Shown piece after piece: positions 11,909 to 22,846 of a stretch of 39,280 bases of DNA. A program made the position numbers and the translations under genes. Location: assembly GCF_001186125.1 (NCBI RefSeq), contig NW_014040431.1:33656-72935 (forward strand). Reading direction: 5' to 3'. Numbering within the stretch: position 1 is the first letter of the stretch; every line of letters starts with the position of its first letter. The DNA is from Sphaeroforma arctica JP610 (Eukaryota; Opisthokonta; Ichthyosporea; Ichthyophonida). Under the pieces are notes generated by a model. The model was not told the origin of the DNA, did not search any database, and saw only the letters and a program-made list of their open reading frames with translations.

Positions 11909-12150
11909 GAAACCTTCAAAATTACTTGTAAGAACCGATGTAATAGATTAAAAAACTAGTCTCTTCGTGGTTGTGGAAACTTAGGCTCCTACAATATAGG
12001 GTCTATTCATTCGTATAATACAGTGAAAACCCTCAAAAATACTTTTAATGACCGATGAAATAAGTAAATATGTATAAACTTCGCGGCCGTGGAAACGTTG
12101 GTTCCTGCAGTATAAGATATGCTTTTTAGTATAATATAGTGAAAGTAACA
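11909..12150. repeat. ~115-120 bp tandem duplication
   Basis: Two imperfect copies start near 11909 and 12024. They share GAAA(A)CC(C/T)TCAAAAAT-like starts, ACCGATG, then CTTCG(T/C)GG(T/C)(T/C)GTGGAAAC and TATAATA(C/T)AGTGAAA. No coding content is seen. Confidence 0.75.
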
Positions 12151-15100
12151 CGTGTATGGTGCGCTGCTTGTACTGTTTATTTCTACAACGACTGCTAAAT
12201 GACCGTCTTTATCAAGCTCAAAACAATAGTCTGGGTTGTAGCTAAGATTATTGTTGTCATTTACTCACTTACCAGATATGCGTGATGAAGAATGACTGGG
12301 CGATTCGGTGGACCTTGCTTACTAATCCTGTTTGCATTTCTATTCTGCAGGGATAGCGACTTATCACATCGTGGTGTTATGTGGTGTTATTTGAAGTCAC
12401 GGCCAATGCCGTAGAGAAGGTAGGTATAAATTTCAATGCAAGAAGTTTCGACGAGACATGAAGCATTTTGATTTCGCTTTGATACCTCAATGTATCATAG
12501 CCCTTGCAATATAGCATACTGCACTGTATGTATTGAGACGCTGGTGGGTTGTAGGTAATTGTACTTGAAAATACGATGGACCGAACTCTACTAGAGGTAT
12601 ATGAAGCTTCCTCCAAGCCCTAATGTAGTTCTTATTGCAACATCTACAGACCGGGGAGTAGTATTTATATATGCCATTATAGTTAATTGAATCCAACACA
12701 AGAACCAATTTTCAGAATGATCATACCATATTTCAATTGTTGGAGTGTATTGAAGTGGCTACCATGATCATAAGGTTTTAATAAGGATTATCGCCTTAAG
12801 ATATGAAATACAAACCAGTACGGTGCAGAGTGATTTATTTTAGTTCAACAACGCCTGCTCAGTTCAGATAAAAATATCAATTTATACGAGAAAATTTATT
12901 AAAAGGACAGCCTACCTTTTTCATGATCTATAGTATTCCGCACCATTGTCATGTGATCTATCTTGAGCTAATAAAAAATTGCATACGTTTCGACAGTCAC
13001 TTTAAGAGTCGAGTATCCGTTCATATAGTTATAATTGAATAGTTGATACTAGTTTACAAAATATAAAATCCCCAGTATGGCATTTTCTAAAGTGTTGTTG
13101 CCGTGCTGTGAAGCTCTTGAGTGACTTTCCAACTGCGGACAGTAGTTCGAAGCTTTGCGACAAAACTGACAATTTTTGTCCATTCTCCGATTCACGAGCT
13201 CTATCAATCCGTACACATCACAAAATCAAACAGATGACAAAAAAATTCAGGATTCAAGAAGCTCTCCCCCAGAACAATTACCCTCATTTTGACCAATGAA
13301 CCTATGACACTGTCAAAGACATACAAACCTACTCCACGTGTATGTACGTACACATTGTACACATATATATATTTCATACACGTGTATATCTGCGTGAAGT
13401 TTCGGTCTATGTTTCGAATAGCCAGCAAACAATAAATTATCTTGTATAGCAGCAGCAAGCAACATCCTTCGCGTGCAAACATACTGTAGTTCCTGGAAAG
13501 AAAGAAGAAATCTTTAGCCGCTACACAATAATACCCCGAGAGGCTGCGACCAGAGAATGTCAACTTGCAACCGTATGTAGCTTATAAACGTGCCTGATAT
13601 TGCTATACCGAACATCAGAAACTGCAATGGAAGAACAGCCATGATGACAACAGACGGAATGGGGTCGGCAGAGGGTACGACGGGTTTCTCAAAGTATAAA
13701 TGCACAAAGACGAATCTGGGGATAACTACATGTGTATAAAATTGTATAGTTAATATCATTCAAGTCGTTTTCTAATTTAAGACTAGAAGATGCTTTGTGT
13801 CTACCTTGCGCTTGACATACATAGCCGCATAACTTACCATATTTATCTAACTTCTATGTGCTCACTCTTGTAGCAGATAGGAGCACCTCAAATTTAGGTA
13901 AAACTGTGCCACCTGCTGTCAGTGTTGAGGTCAAAAAGTTTGTTACTTACTTCCTTGCTGTCACTTATGATAAACCTACAAGAGATCACATTGAAAAGTT
14001 AACAACTCGGTGTGGTAGGCCCTTCAGACACCTTATGTTTTATGCCTGTAAACGTGAGTGGCGAAATGAATGAGTTTTCGATTCAGGCCGTCTGTAGATT
14101 TATCTGACATATCTAGGGACTCACGAGAAATTTGTGCTCCGTACTGGGCCATTGTAGAATACAACAAAGCACAAACAACAATTGTGAAAATAATACGAAG
14201 CTGCACATTCACTAGTCCTTACAATGTAACCTATAGATTGACAACACCTGCTTGGCATATATAACTTTGAATGGTGTGGTCTAGAGGCAATGAACATCAC
14301 TCCTTTTAAAATGAACGGGGGATCTGCAGAAAATGAAGTCATTCTGTGAACGCCTTGTAAACGTCGCAGAACCACTGAAGATATGCCGGTTCTTTGACCA
14401 ACTATGTGTTTGATTCTCAAAGTATTTCTGGCGTGGCAAGAGCAAGCACATAGATGACTAAAGCTGTGAGTGGCTACTCGCGAGCATAGTACACTGTACT
14501 CCGTACGACCTAACCGATAGACTTAATAATACGGTCTTGGCATGAGCTCGAATGATTGGCGGCAAAAATATGTGGGGGGTCGAGAGATGCCGAACTCAAC
14601 TTGTACAACTGGGCTGGGGATCTGCAAAATATGATCAACGCATTTGGGATGCTTAAGATGGCAACACCGGGTACTATGATCTATGAGCTCGTGAAGTTGA
14701 AAGCAGATAGTATTTAATTTAAGTCTGGGCCTGAAGAACATCTCGACCAAATCTGTGAAGCGTGAGAAATCTAACTCATGATTTGAGGGATATTCTGACT
14801 GCGCACGGATAGTGTGCATCTTATATATTGTATTGGTATCATGCAACAAAGGCGGTGCAGGTCAGAAAGCGATTCAGTAGCGTCTTCCCCCCCCCCCCCC
14901 CCCCCTATGTATATAGAGAGACCTCGCGATGAATATAATAATGTATAATTTTGCGGGAAAGTCTTCCTGAGCATGGAGAAAACAACAGATTTTTTAATAA
15001 TGAAGCAAAAAAAATACAAGCTTTGGAATCCTTGACACAGCCGTCCAAATAGCTGCCTGGGTCAGACTACTTCCAGGATATGCACCAGAGGTAACTATAT

Positions 15101-16482
15101 ACATATATACATACTCATATATACGTAAGTAAGTACACATAAGTAAACTTTTGTTGCACATCTGCAACAGAGGTGCATCTCTTATTTATATAATGATGCA
15201 CTAAAAACACTCTGTTATTCTCTAAGATTAACTGCAGCCACAACTCTATGGTGGTGATATGATTTCAGTACAAATGACTGATATTGCCGACTACAACTCG
15301 GTCTTCAGGGAGCTCATGGCGTTTCCTTGATTGTCGAATGTATTGCATACTGCGAGAGGCGGATGCTCGCATAAATTGTTCTACTCATATTATGGTGCAA
15401 ACCGCAAGTAACCAAATACTTTAATTACGGTAGAGACCAGAAAAATCACAGACACCAGCACAGCCGGAGAAAATCGTGTAGGCCTTTGTCAATCTTATGC
15501 ATGTATGTGTATTTTGTTGTAGATATACATCCTGGTGTAGGTGAATATAAACTAGCTTTTGTTGCAGGCTATGCATAGCGAGATATGCCCAGTACCACGA
15601 ACATGCACTTGGGTTTCTAAACGCTTAAAGCAGTAAATTATAGATAAATATATCTTGTGGTTTCTGTTGTCAACCTTGCCATTTCATCCGTGTGCATTCG
15701 CCATCATGATATCGATGTTATTAGCATGCTTGGTGTTGCTTCTTACACACCACCTTCTCGTGAAGTAGGTAGCGACTTTGGGACCATGGTATCGGCGCGA
15801 ATTTCACTGCACCACTAGATTCCCTATGACGCTGCTCCGTGCTCACAATTGTAATCACCGGTCGCTTCGCATGTCTAGCGTTGCGACTCCCGCACGAGAG
15901 ATTTCAAATTTGTTCTTTAATTTTAGATGAAACTTGCTGTTCAACGTATATCATAAAAAAGGGAGTATCTTCAGTACTTAGCAGTACACCGGTCACTGGA
16001 GGAGAGCTTTAACACGTATTGGGAATATCTGCTTGTAGGCATCGTTAACTCATCCTGCACGATGTCGTCACAAGCGAGAACTGATAAACTCTGGTGATCC
16101 CCTGAAATTGCCAAAATTCAAGTCATACACTGTGGAATGGTGTGGTAGACAACGTATTTAGCATTCCCGAGTTTAGCATTCCCCACGGTATGCATAGATC
16201 ACGGTAAGAATAGATAAATATCATCGGGAACCATCTTGAACCCCGCTCTTCATTCTAGCGGCAAAAATGTACCATCGGTTGTGAATGTGTTCGCAATCAA
16301 ATTTATTTTGCTTTTAATTACAACAACTTTGTTTATATGTTTCTCTGCATACCTTGTCGTGTGATCAGCGGTCAAATGCGCACCTTATATATATTGCGGT
16401 ATGTTTGTCCGTGAATAGTCTCTACCACACAAGCGTTGACACGTAGAGCTGGTGCACTTGAACTATTCATCTAATTTAGAAA
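12151..16482. other. AT-rich, no gene confirmed
   Basis: Scattered short open frames only. The stretch near 13858-14120 (+) reads like a protein for ~70 residues but matches nothing I know. A run of 19 C lies at 14887-14905, and short TA/CATA simple sequence near 15096-15145. Confidence 0.45.
14887..14905. repeat. poly-C homopolymer, 19 bases
   Basis: Nineteen consecutive C on the + strand (G on the other) in otherwise AT-rich DNA. Such a tract is length-unstable and prone to sequencing and assembly error. Confidence 0.9.
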
Positions 16483-17283
16483 TGTAAGATTCGGTCTATT
16501 AAGACGACATTAACGCCTTAGAGTAATTAAACGCGTAGGTAAAATCTAAGTATCGTGATAATTTCAAAGTAAAGAAACGAAATGAGTCTTTTAGTAAAGT
16601 TAGGTATGCCTCGTGAAAACAGCAATACTCTGCGGGATTGTGAGGCTGAGACATTGCCTATATATAATCCTCTCAGTACTGTTTTCGCCGAAGGGATTTT
16701 TTTTAGTGTTTCGTTGTCGCTCTATTAGAAACTAGGGTATGTTTCGTTGTCGCTCTATTAGAAACTAGGGTATGTTTCGTTGGGGCGAATCTGAGAGACT
16801 CTTAAAATCCTATTTTTAGAAAAAATAGTAAAAAGAAAAAGAGAATACTCTCGATGTCTTTTGTTATTGTCTTAACCAATAACTTTCCACTTATCAAGAA
16901 TTACCGACTTAGCCTTCATCAGACTGGCACATCTGGTTGGCTGATCAGAGGTTAAACTAGGTAACGTGAATGGTCCCTAGAAACTATATTCGGTTGAGCC
17001 ATCTCGCTACCGAAGTATTCAGATATAAATAAATTTGGAAAGTAAATATAGTTCTATTAATAGGACTAGACCAACTCTTATGTTTGGTATTCTACTGGGG
17101 CCTTTTAATGGCCTTGTCCAAATATCTGATATGTATAATGGAAAAGGTATTAATTAATAAAACCGTTAAAACCCATTTAGGAAACTTAAGTTCCTCGTGC
17201 TATTAAGAGTACGTTTATAGTTTGCGTACTGCTTAAGAGTACGTTTATAACATAGAGTCTAATGTGGAGGCCCGGTTATTACA
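16483..17283. mobile_element. solo LTR, Ty3/gypsy-type family
   Basis: A ~800 bp unit runs from TGTAAGATTCGG to GGCCCGGTTATTACA. It matches the LTR at 22098-22846 along its whole length, including the block around ATTGTGAGGCTGAGACATTG and CCTATATATAATCC. It has the usual TG...CA ends. GAAA stands directly on both sides (AGAAA if the last base is shared), as expected for a target-site duplication. No internal region adjoins it, so it is a solo LTR left by recombination. It carries a 33 bp internal duplication (16707-16772) that the other copy has once. It is an old fossil. Confidence 0.85.
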
Positions 17284-17622
17284 GAAATTAGTGTATCATT
17301 AGCACTAGCCACCTCCTGTACTCAGGCATCACGAGCAGTTTCGCGGCCTGTAAGTACTTTTCTATTGTAGTTGTCGACAGTGTTTTGATTGTCACAATAG
17401 GTGGTCGAATAAATCTTTCGAATGCACATATACTTTCTCTTTCACTGCTAAACAAGACGGACTCGGTATCACAAGCAATTGGTTAGAACACTTTGCTGGA
17501 AGAGCTTATTTTCTTTGTATTCTACCTGAAGTATTGTGTGGTAGGAAAACGTTGGTCAGCGCGAGCCTCACACACAGGAACCGCTTTCCCTCCGATACAA
17601 CCTCTAGAACGAGTACATAATA

Positions 17623-18295
17623 TATCGTGATAGTACATACTTCGACTTAATCTACTACAGCATGGAAATTTTAGTTTGCACTGAAAATGAGAGGGCAGTA
17701 CAATATAGGGCACCTACACACCAATTTTCAATCGTCTCCGAGCATATTTTGGAACCTTGCCCAAATGTACAACGTTTTCTGCTGCCACACTGTTTAGGAT
17801 CAGTATTTTGTCTGATTTGATTAGCTACTATTTTTTTCCCACTGGTTTTTCATTAATTGCAAACGTAATTCACTTTTTGACCTTTAAACTTCATCAAAGT
17901 GTGTACTTTAGGATCCTACGTGACCACAACATTTCAGAAATCTATTTATCTGCGACGTTTTCTTGTTTTGACACTAGATATTCACATGTTAAATCGTGAT
18001 AGCACGTGATTTGATTTAATCCATTGCAGCATTTGAGAGGAAGTTGGGACACATACTAACAAATTTGTATTGTCTCCAAGCGTACTTTGGAACGGTGATT
18101 GAACGTGTAGTGATCTCCGCTGCCAGGATCAGTATCTTATCTGATCGTAAAAGAATTATTCTTATTTTCACTAGTTATCCACTTGTTTTCCACTAATCGC
18201 GAACATATTTCACTTGATAGTCTTTCAAATTCATCAACGTTTGTGCTGTATGATTTAGAAAAGATCTAAGAAATCCTTGACATTATCTAGCTCTG
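17623..18295. repeat. ~370 bp tandem duplication
   Basis: Copies start at ATCGTGATAG(T/C)AC near 17623 and 17993. Shared landmarks are TTAATC(T/C)A(C/T)T(A/G)CAGCAT, GTCTCC(G/A)AGC(A/G)TA(T/C)TTTGGAAC, GATCAGTAT(T/C)TT(G/A)TCTGAT, a CACTTGTTTTCCACTAATC-like block and AAATTCATCAACG. Divergence between the copies is substantial, so the event is old. Confidence 0.8.
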
Positions 18296-19179
18296 TAGTT
18301 GTATGTTTATCTACTAATATAGTTTTTGCGGTCAAACGACTTTGAAGGTATCATAAAAATACGATCTGCGAGGGACTGCAGCTAAAGAAATATGTAAATC
18401 ACAACGTAAACATCTTTTGCGAAACTACATTTCGTTTCACTAAGGGCTTAGTAATGGGTCTTAACCAACTTTGCATATTTGTCCTAAAGAAGAAAGTGCC
18501 GATAGAGTGACAGCAATTTTAAATAGGATGAAAGTAAGTATCTGTTGTGCGCTGTATTGGAAAACTTAGCTACTATACTATGAGGGACATCAATAATTTT
18601 ACGCATATTTACAATGAGGCTACGAACGTAGACAGTTTGGACACCCCGCTTATATTGTATTCTCCTATTTAATCACTGGTTATCGTTGCACCGGCTACGC
18701 TACTGCATATGTATAACCAGGCATCGTACATTACAACTAACAAAGATTTGTTGCATGAGTTATCCGGGTATGGCACATTACCGTTCCGACATCGTTGACA
18801 AAATTGTATGCAGCTTGTTTAAGATGTTAGTCTGTCATGAATACAGAGATAATATTTAAAACAGCATTTCACGCTATTTTAGTTGATTATCGAGTTCGAG
18901 TGCAACAAATACGGGCACGTTTAACAGTATATTTGAACAAGTACTGCAGAACGAACTGCAGAACGAATTGCATACAGCAGAGCGGATTGAGGGACGGAAA
19001 TATTGTCTGTATTCATACCTGCAAGTATGTAAATCGAATACTTTACTACTGTACCGCAGCAAAAACTTGGAACGCAGAACGGTGCCCAATACTTGTTCTG
19101 ATTTCCGTGACAACAAAGCGCTGGGGTTGGTAGCATTTAAGCGTATTATCGCCACGATAATATATCACATAATGACTCT

Positions 19180-20152
19180 CTTATTGAATTCAGACCCTGC
19201 CTCTTATTCACCACTCAGTTCTGTTTCAGAACACCAGCTGATGTCTTCGCTTGCAAAAGTCACATCTGTTCTCACTGACGACCGAACTCTACAACCAATC
19301 AGGCTTGAGGCGGATCATCAAAGATCTCCACACGTACCTCGTACTCGATCATATTCCCACTACCGTACAGCACATACTCCTGCACATTCTCCTAAGTCAT
19401 ACCTTCAGGCTACAATGGCAAACATGCCACATCGCACACCACTTCTGATTTCTCCAGATAGTACTAATCCTCTGTTCAACACCGAAGCCACCACGCATAC
19501 GACTGCAACGTTTAGATTACGCGAACACCGTCCCTAGCGCCATATACTTTCGAACTTCTAATATAGACAAACCTATTACAAAAATCAAACCTGCTCTCCT
19601 AAATAGACTCGAACTCCGCACAGTTTCTATCGTCAATATGGTAATGCGACCATTGAAGTGATAGTGAGATTTACCTATATCTACCTCGTATGCCAAGTGG
19701 TCACAAAAGCTTTCAACTGGAAACGTAACAGTTACGCCCACCCCACGCGACTTACAATTCTAAGCAGTAAATAACTAGATTACCGACGTCTCACAGGAAT
19801 GCTCTCCAATGCATCCAATATGTTCGATCATAGACACACGCAACTTTGATTTTATGTTAGATGATACACCCATTTCTGATTACAAATCAATTTCTGAAAA
19901 TCAGAGAAAATCAAACACTAATTTCATCACAACTCCCCCTGCCGGTCGCACCCAATCACGGCAGCTCTCAGACTGCACCTGATACGCTCTCATTTAACCC
20001 CCACTCCACACCCACAACCAGTCCTACTACAGCCACTGGCACGGCAAACACTACTCCCAAATACTATACCCACAGACACGCGCAACACAGCCGCAACCTC
20101 TAAAATTACACCAGGTCCGCTACGACCACACACAGGATGACAAAAAAGAAGC
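19180..20152 (+). mobile_element. C-rich coding-like remnant, possibly the 5' part of a LINE
   Basis: Composition changes abruptly from AT-rich to C- and A-rich, with Pro/Thr/Ser/His-rich frames (for example 19190-19537 and 19861-20103), much as at 27420-28867. No domain is recognisable in this part. It ends where the candidate left inverted repeat of the piggyBac-like element starts, and LINE endonuclease sequence begins soon after the right inverted repeat. I infer, at low certainty, that both flanks belong to one LINE copy and that this part is its ORF1-like or upstream region. Several stops interrupt every frame. Confidence 0.3.
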
Positions 20153-20206
20153 CTAGTGTCTATCCTACCGCCCCTCCCGCCCTGTTGGGCGCTATTTTTA
20201 TTAGGC
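20153..20206. repeat. candidate left terminal inverted repeat of the piggyBac-like element
   Basis: CTAGTGTCTATCCTACC here matches, in inverted orientation, CTAGTGTCTATTCTATCC read on the minus strand from 27232. In both places it is followed inward by a small hairpin of the form CGCCC-4 bases-GGGCG and then an ATTT-rich stretch. The pair brackets the transposase pieces and the inserted LTR element. A flanking TTAA, expected for piggyBac, is not seen; CTAG stands at both tips. Confidence 0.5.
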
Positions 20207-20404
20207 GAAATCGAATATTGATAAGTTTTCGCATTCGATTTTTTTGTTTGAAAAAAGGTGACGTATTTTGAGCCAATTAAACCAAAGTAATTTAGTCAAC
20301 TCCAATCAATCACTATAAATTTTAAAATTTGGGGTTTTCCGAATTTAATAAAAAATAACTTCTATTTCTATTATAATTGTATATGCATGATGTGTAAGTG
20401 TAGC

Positions 20405-22097
20405 TCAATCCTCGTCGCGGGGATTTAATTCCCGGAGGTGTGCCATGAAGCAGGCCTTGTGTACACCCATACCACACGTACTACATTCATCCCCAGTACT
20501 GCATTTCTTCTTCAAACATCCACTGTACTTGCAGTACTTCCGATAAGCACGCAAACCTTCTACAACCTCCCCAGACTTATTCTTTCTCTTTCTCGTTTCA
20601 ATTTTTTTGATGGGAGTTGCATGTGCGCCTACCCCAGAAGTAGTTACTTCTGGACGGATTGTAATTGCGGCTGTAACTGAACGTGTAACACGTGACTCAT
20701 ATTTATTGTTAATTAATTCCTTTGATAACATCATATAGTAGTTTCGTTGATCAACCTGTTTCTCCGTTGGTGTGCGAGTCCCTTTGTACAACAACAAAAA
20801 CATCAACAATGCACATAGCCAGCAAAGAAGTACCAAAGCGTTGTGCCAGGTTCTAACCTCGAGTTTTTTCTCAAGATTGAGTGTATCCTGCCTGTGTCTA
20901 CTATGTCTATCGACGATATCGTTGTGTGTAAAATACCGATATACTAATTGGGGCTGTTGGCAACGCACTTCATTAGCTGCAATCGTGTTACTGTCATTTC
21001 TCACTCTCTTACGAGAGATGGTGGTACCCGGCTTAGGGATGATATTATTTATTTCAAAAAAGATAAGTTACAATGTATGTATGTTATAATGAATGAACGT
21101 ATGGTATGGCTCTCATAGCCGTTGTAGTGGTTCGGGAAAGATCGATGGGAAGAAGTGGTCAGTAAATTCCCGTTTGAAGCTTGGGCCAAGTGAGTCGACG
21201 ATGGAGGATATGCGCGGAGTCAATTCGGGCCGGTGCTGACAAAGCACTGATACCATCAAATGTGCCATGTATTCGCTTGCTGACCTACTAAGTAGCGTAC
21301 CCACCTTTGTGGTACGGATCGGGTCTGCGCCGTGTACTGCCGTGGAATGGGTTAGTGCAGTGTACGAAATACCGAGTAGGACCAAGTTATCCGTCATAAT
21401 TCGGTCGAGGAGCGAGGATGGGGATGAGCCAATGCCGCACCAGACCAGTGCTGATGAAATACATTATATTTCTATCAGACCAAACCAATGCAATATACTG
21501 GTTATTAGCTGAATCTGTGGTCACCATGGAGAACCAATATCCCTCTCCAGTCAGTTCTTCGCGGCCCAGAATCGTCATGGGAAACATCTTAGTGGCGGTC
21601 TTAATGACACCAGTAAAATGCAACCTTTTTCACGCAACGCAGCGGCCGTGTGATAGCTAGCAAACCAGCTAACACCATAGACGGCACGTACGCTGCCAAA
21701 GTTCTTCTGTACCAAACGCAGAGTTGTCGCTGTACCATGTTGATGGTCAGTTTCATGTTTTCTCTCGTCATCCGCCGACTGCACAAGCTCCAACTTTAAT
21801 AAAAAGTGGCCCTTCCCGCAGCAAGCAGTCCAGATATCACAGCCGGACTCCGGCTTCCGATCCCTAGACACGTAATGGGGCAGGACCCCATTGAGCCACT
21901 GGCCACCAATGCTGTACCATCGGCTCATACTCTCATCCGCGCAAATCACGCTGCTGGCGGTTATTGTGTGATCCTTGTGATCATTGATAGCGTCTACAAA
22001 CCCTTTCACAGGAGACCAGCGGTGGTCTTGACTGTTTGGGTTTAGTGTGTCAGTCGTAGTCTCCGCAAATTGGAGATGCTGGAAAATAGCATCGAAT
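20405..22097 (-). pseudogene. piggyBac-like transposase, C-terminal part, broken
   Basis: Remnant of a DDE_Tnp_1_7 (piggyBac/PGBD) transposase on the minus strand. From 22097 down to about 21620 it reads FDAIFQHLQF, then ADESMSRWYSIGGQWLNG, which holds the first catalytic Asp of the family, and later YGVSWFAS, where relatives usually have D-x-WF; that Asp appears lost (Val). A frameshift near 21620 leads to HFTGVIKTATKMFP and ALVWSDRNIMYFIST, typical of the family. About 100 bp of non-coding sequence (21005-21112) and a less recognisable stretch (21113-21397) precede the last open piece, 21004-20405. That piece has VYRYFTHNDIVDRHSRHRQD and ends in a Cys-rich domain (YCKYSGC, CSTGDECSTCGMGVHKACF) before its stop at 20405. 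The N-terminal part is cut off at 22097/22098 by the LTR. The lost Asp and the frameshift mean it is not functional. Confidence 0.8.
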
Positions 22098-22846
22098 TGT
22101 AGGTTTCGGTCTATCAAGGCGATATTAACGCCTTAGAGTAAATAAACGCTTAGGTTAAGTCTAAGTATATCAAAATTTAAAAGTAAATGAACGAAATGAG
22201 TATTCTAGTAAATTTAGGTATGCCTCGTGAAAACAGCAATACTCTGAGGGATTGTGAGGCTGAGACATTGCCTATATATAATCCTCTCAGTACTGTTTTC
22301 GCCGAAGGGATTTTATTTAGTGTTTCGTTGTCGCTCTATTAGAAACTATGGTATGTTTCGTTGGGGCGAATCCGAGACTCATAAAATCCTATCTTTAGAA
22401 AATAAAAATAAATAAAAAATACTCTTGATGTCCATAGTTATTGCATTAACCAATAACTTGCCACTTATCAAGAATTACCGACTTAGCCTTCATCAGACTG
22501 GCACATCTGGTTGGCTGAACGGAGGATAAACTAAGCAACGCTAATAGTCCTTAGAAACCTATGTTCGGTTGAGCCATCTCGCTACCGAAGTATTCATATA
22601 TATATAGATTTGGAAGGTTAATATAGTTCTATAAATAGAACTAGACCAAATCTTATATTTGGTATTTTACTGGGGCCTTTTAATGGCCTTGTCCAAATAT
22701 CTGATATATAAAATGGAAAAGGTATTCAATTAATAAAAACCGTTAAAAACCATTTAAGAGTTTACGTACATTTAAGAGTACGTTTTACGTACTATCAAGA
22801 GTACGTTTATATTACAAGATTCTAATGTGGAGGCCCGGCTTTTACA
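22098..22846 (-). mobile_element. 3' LTR of the Ty3/gypsy-type element
   Basis: Same family as the solo LTR at 16483-17283, bounded by TGTAGGTTTCGG and CCGGCTTTTACA on the + strand. The purine-rich tract GGGTGGGGGC (minus strand, 22850-22858) adjoins its inner edge. A polypurine tract there marks this as the 3' LTR and agrees with pol lying on the minus strand at higher coordinates. The outer edge sits inside the piggyBac-like transposase. The partner 5' LTR is not found in the window. Confidence 0.85.

Noticed and set aside
13858-14264. Protein-like open frames, 71 and 64 codons
   Set aside because: The frames match no family I can recall and are not joined by convincing splice sites.
14560-14850. 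Faint helical, capsid-like reading on the + strand
   Set aside because: Too decayed and too short to assign to any retroelement family; no matching LTRs or pol sequence lie nearby.
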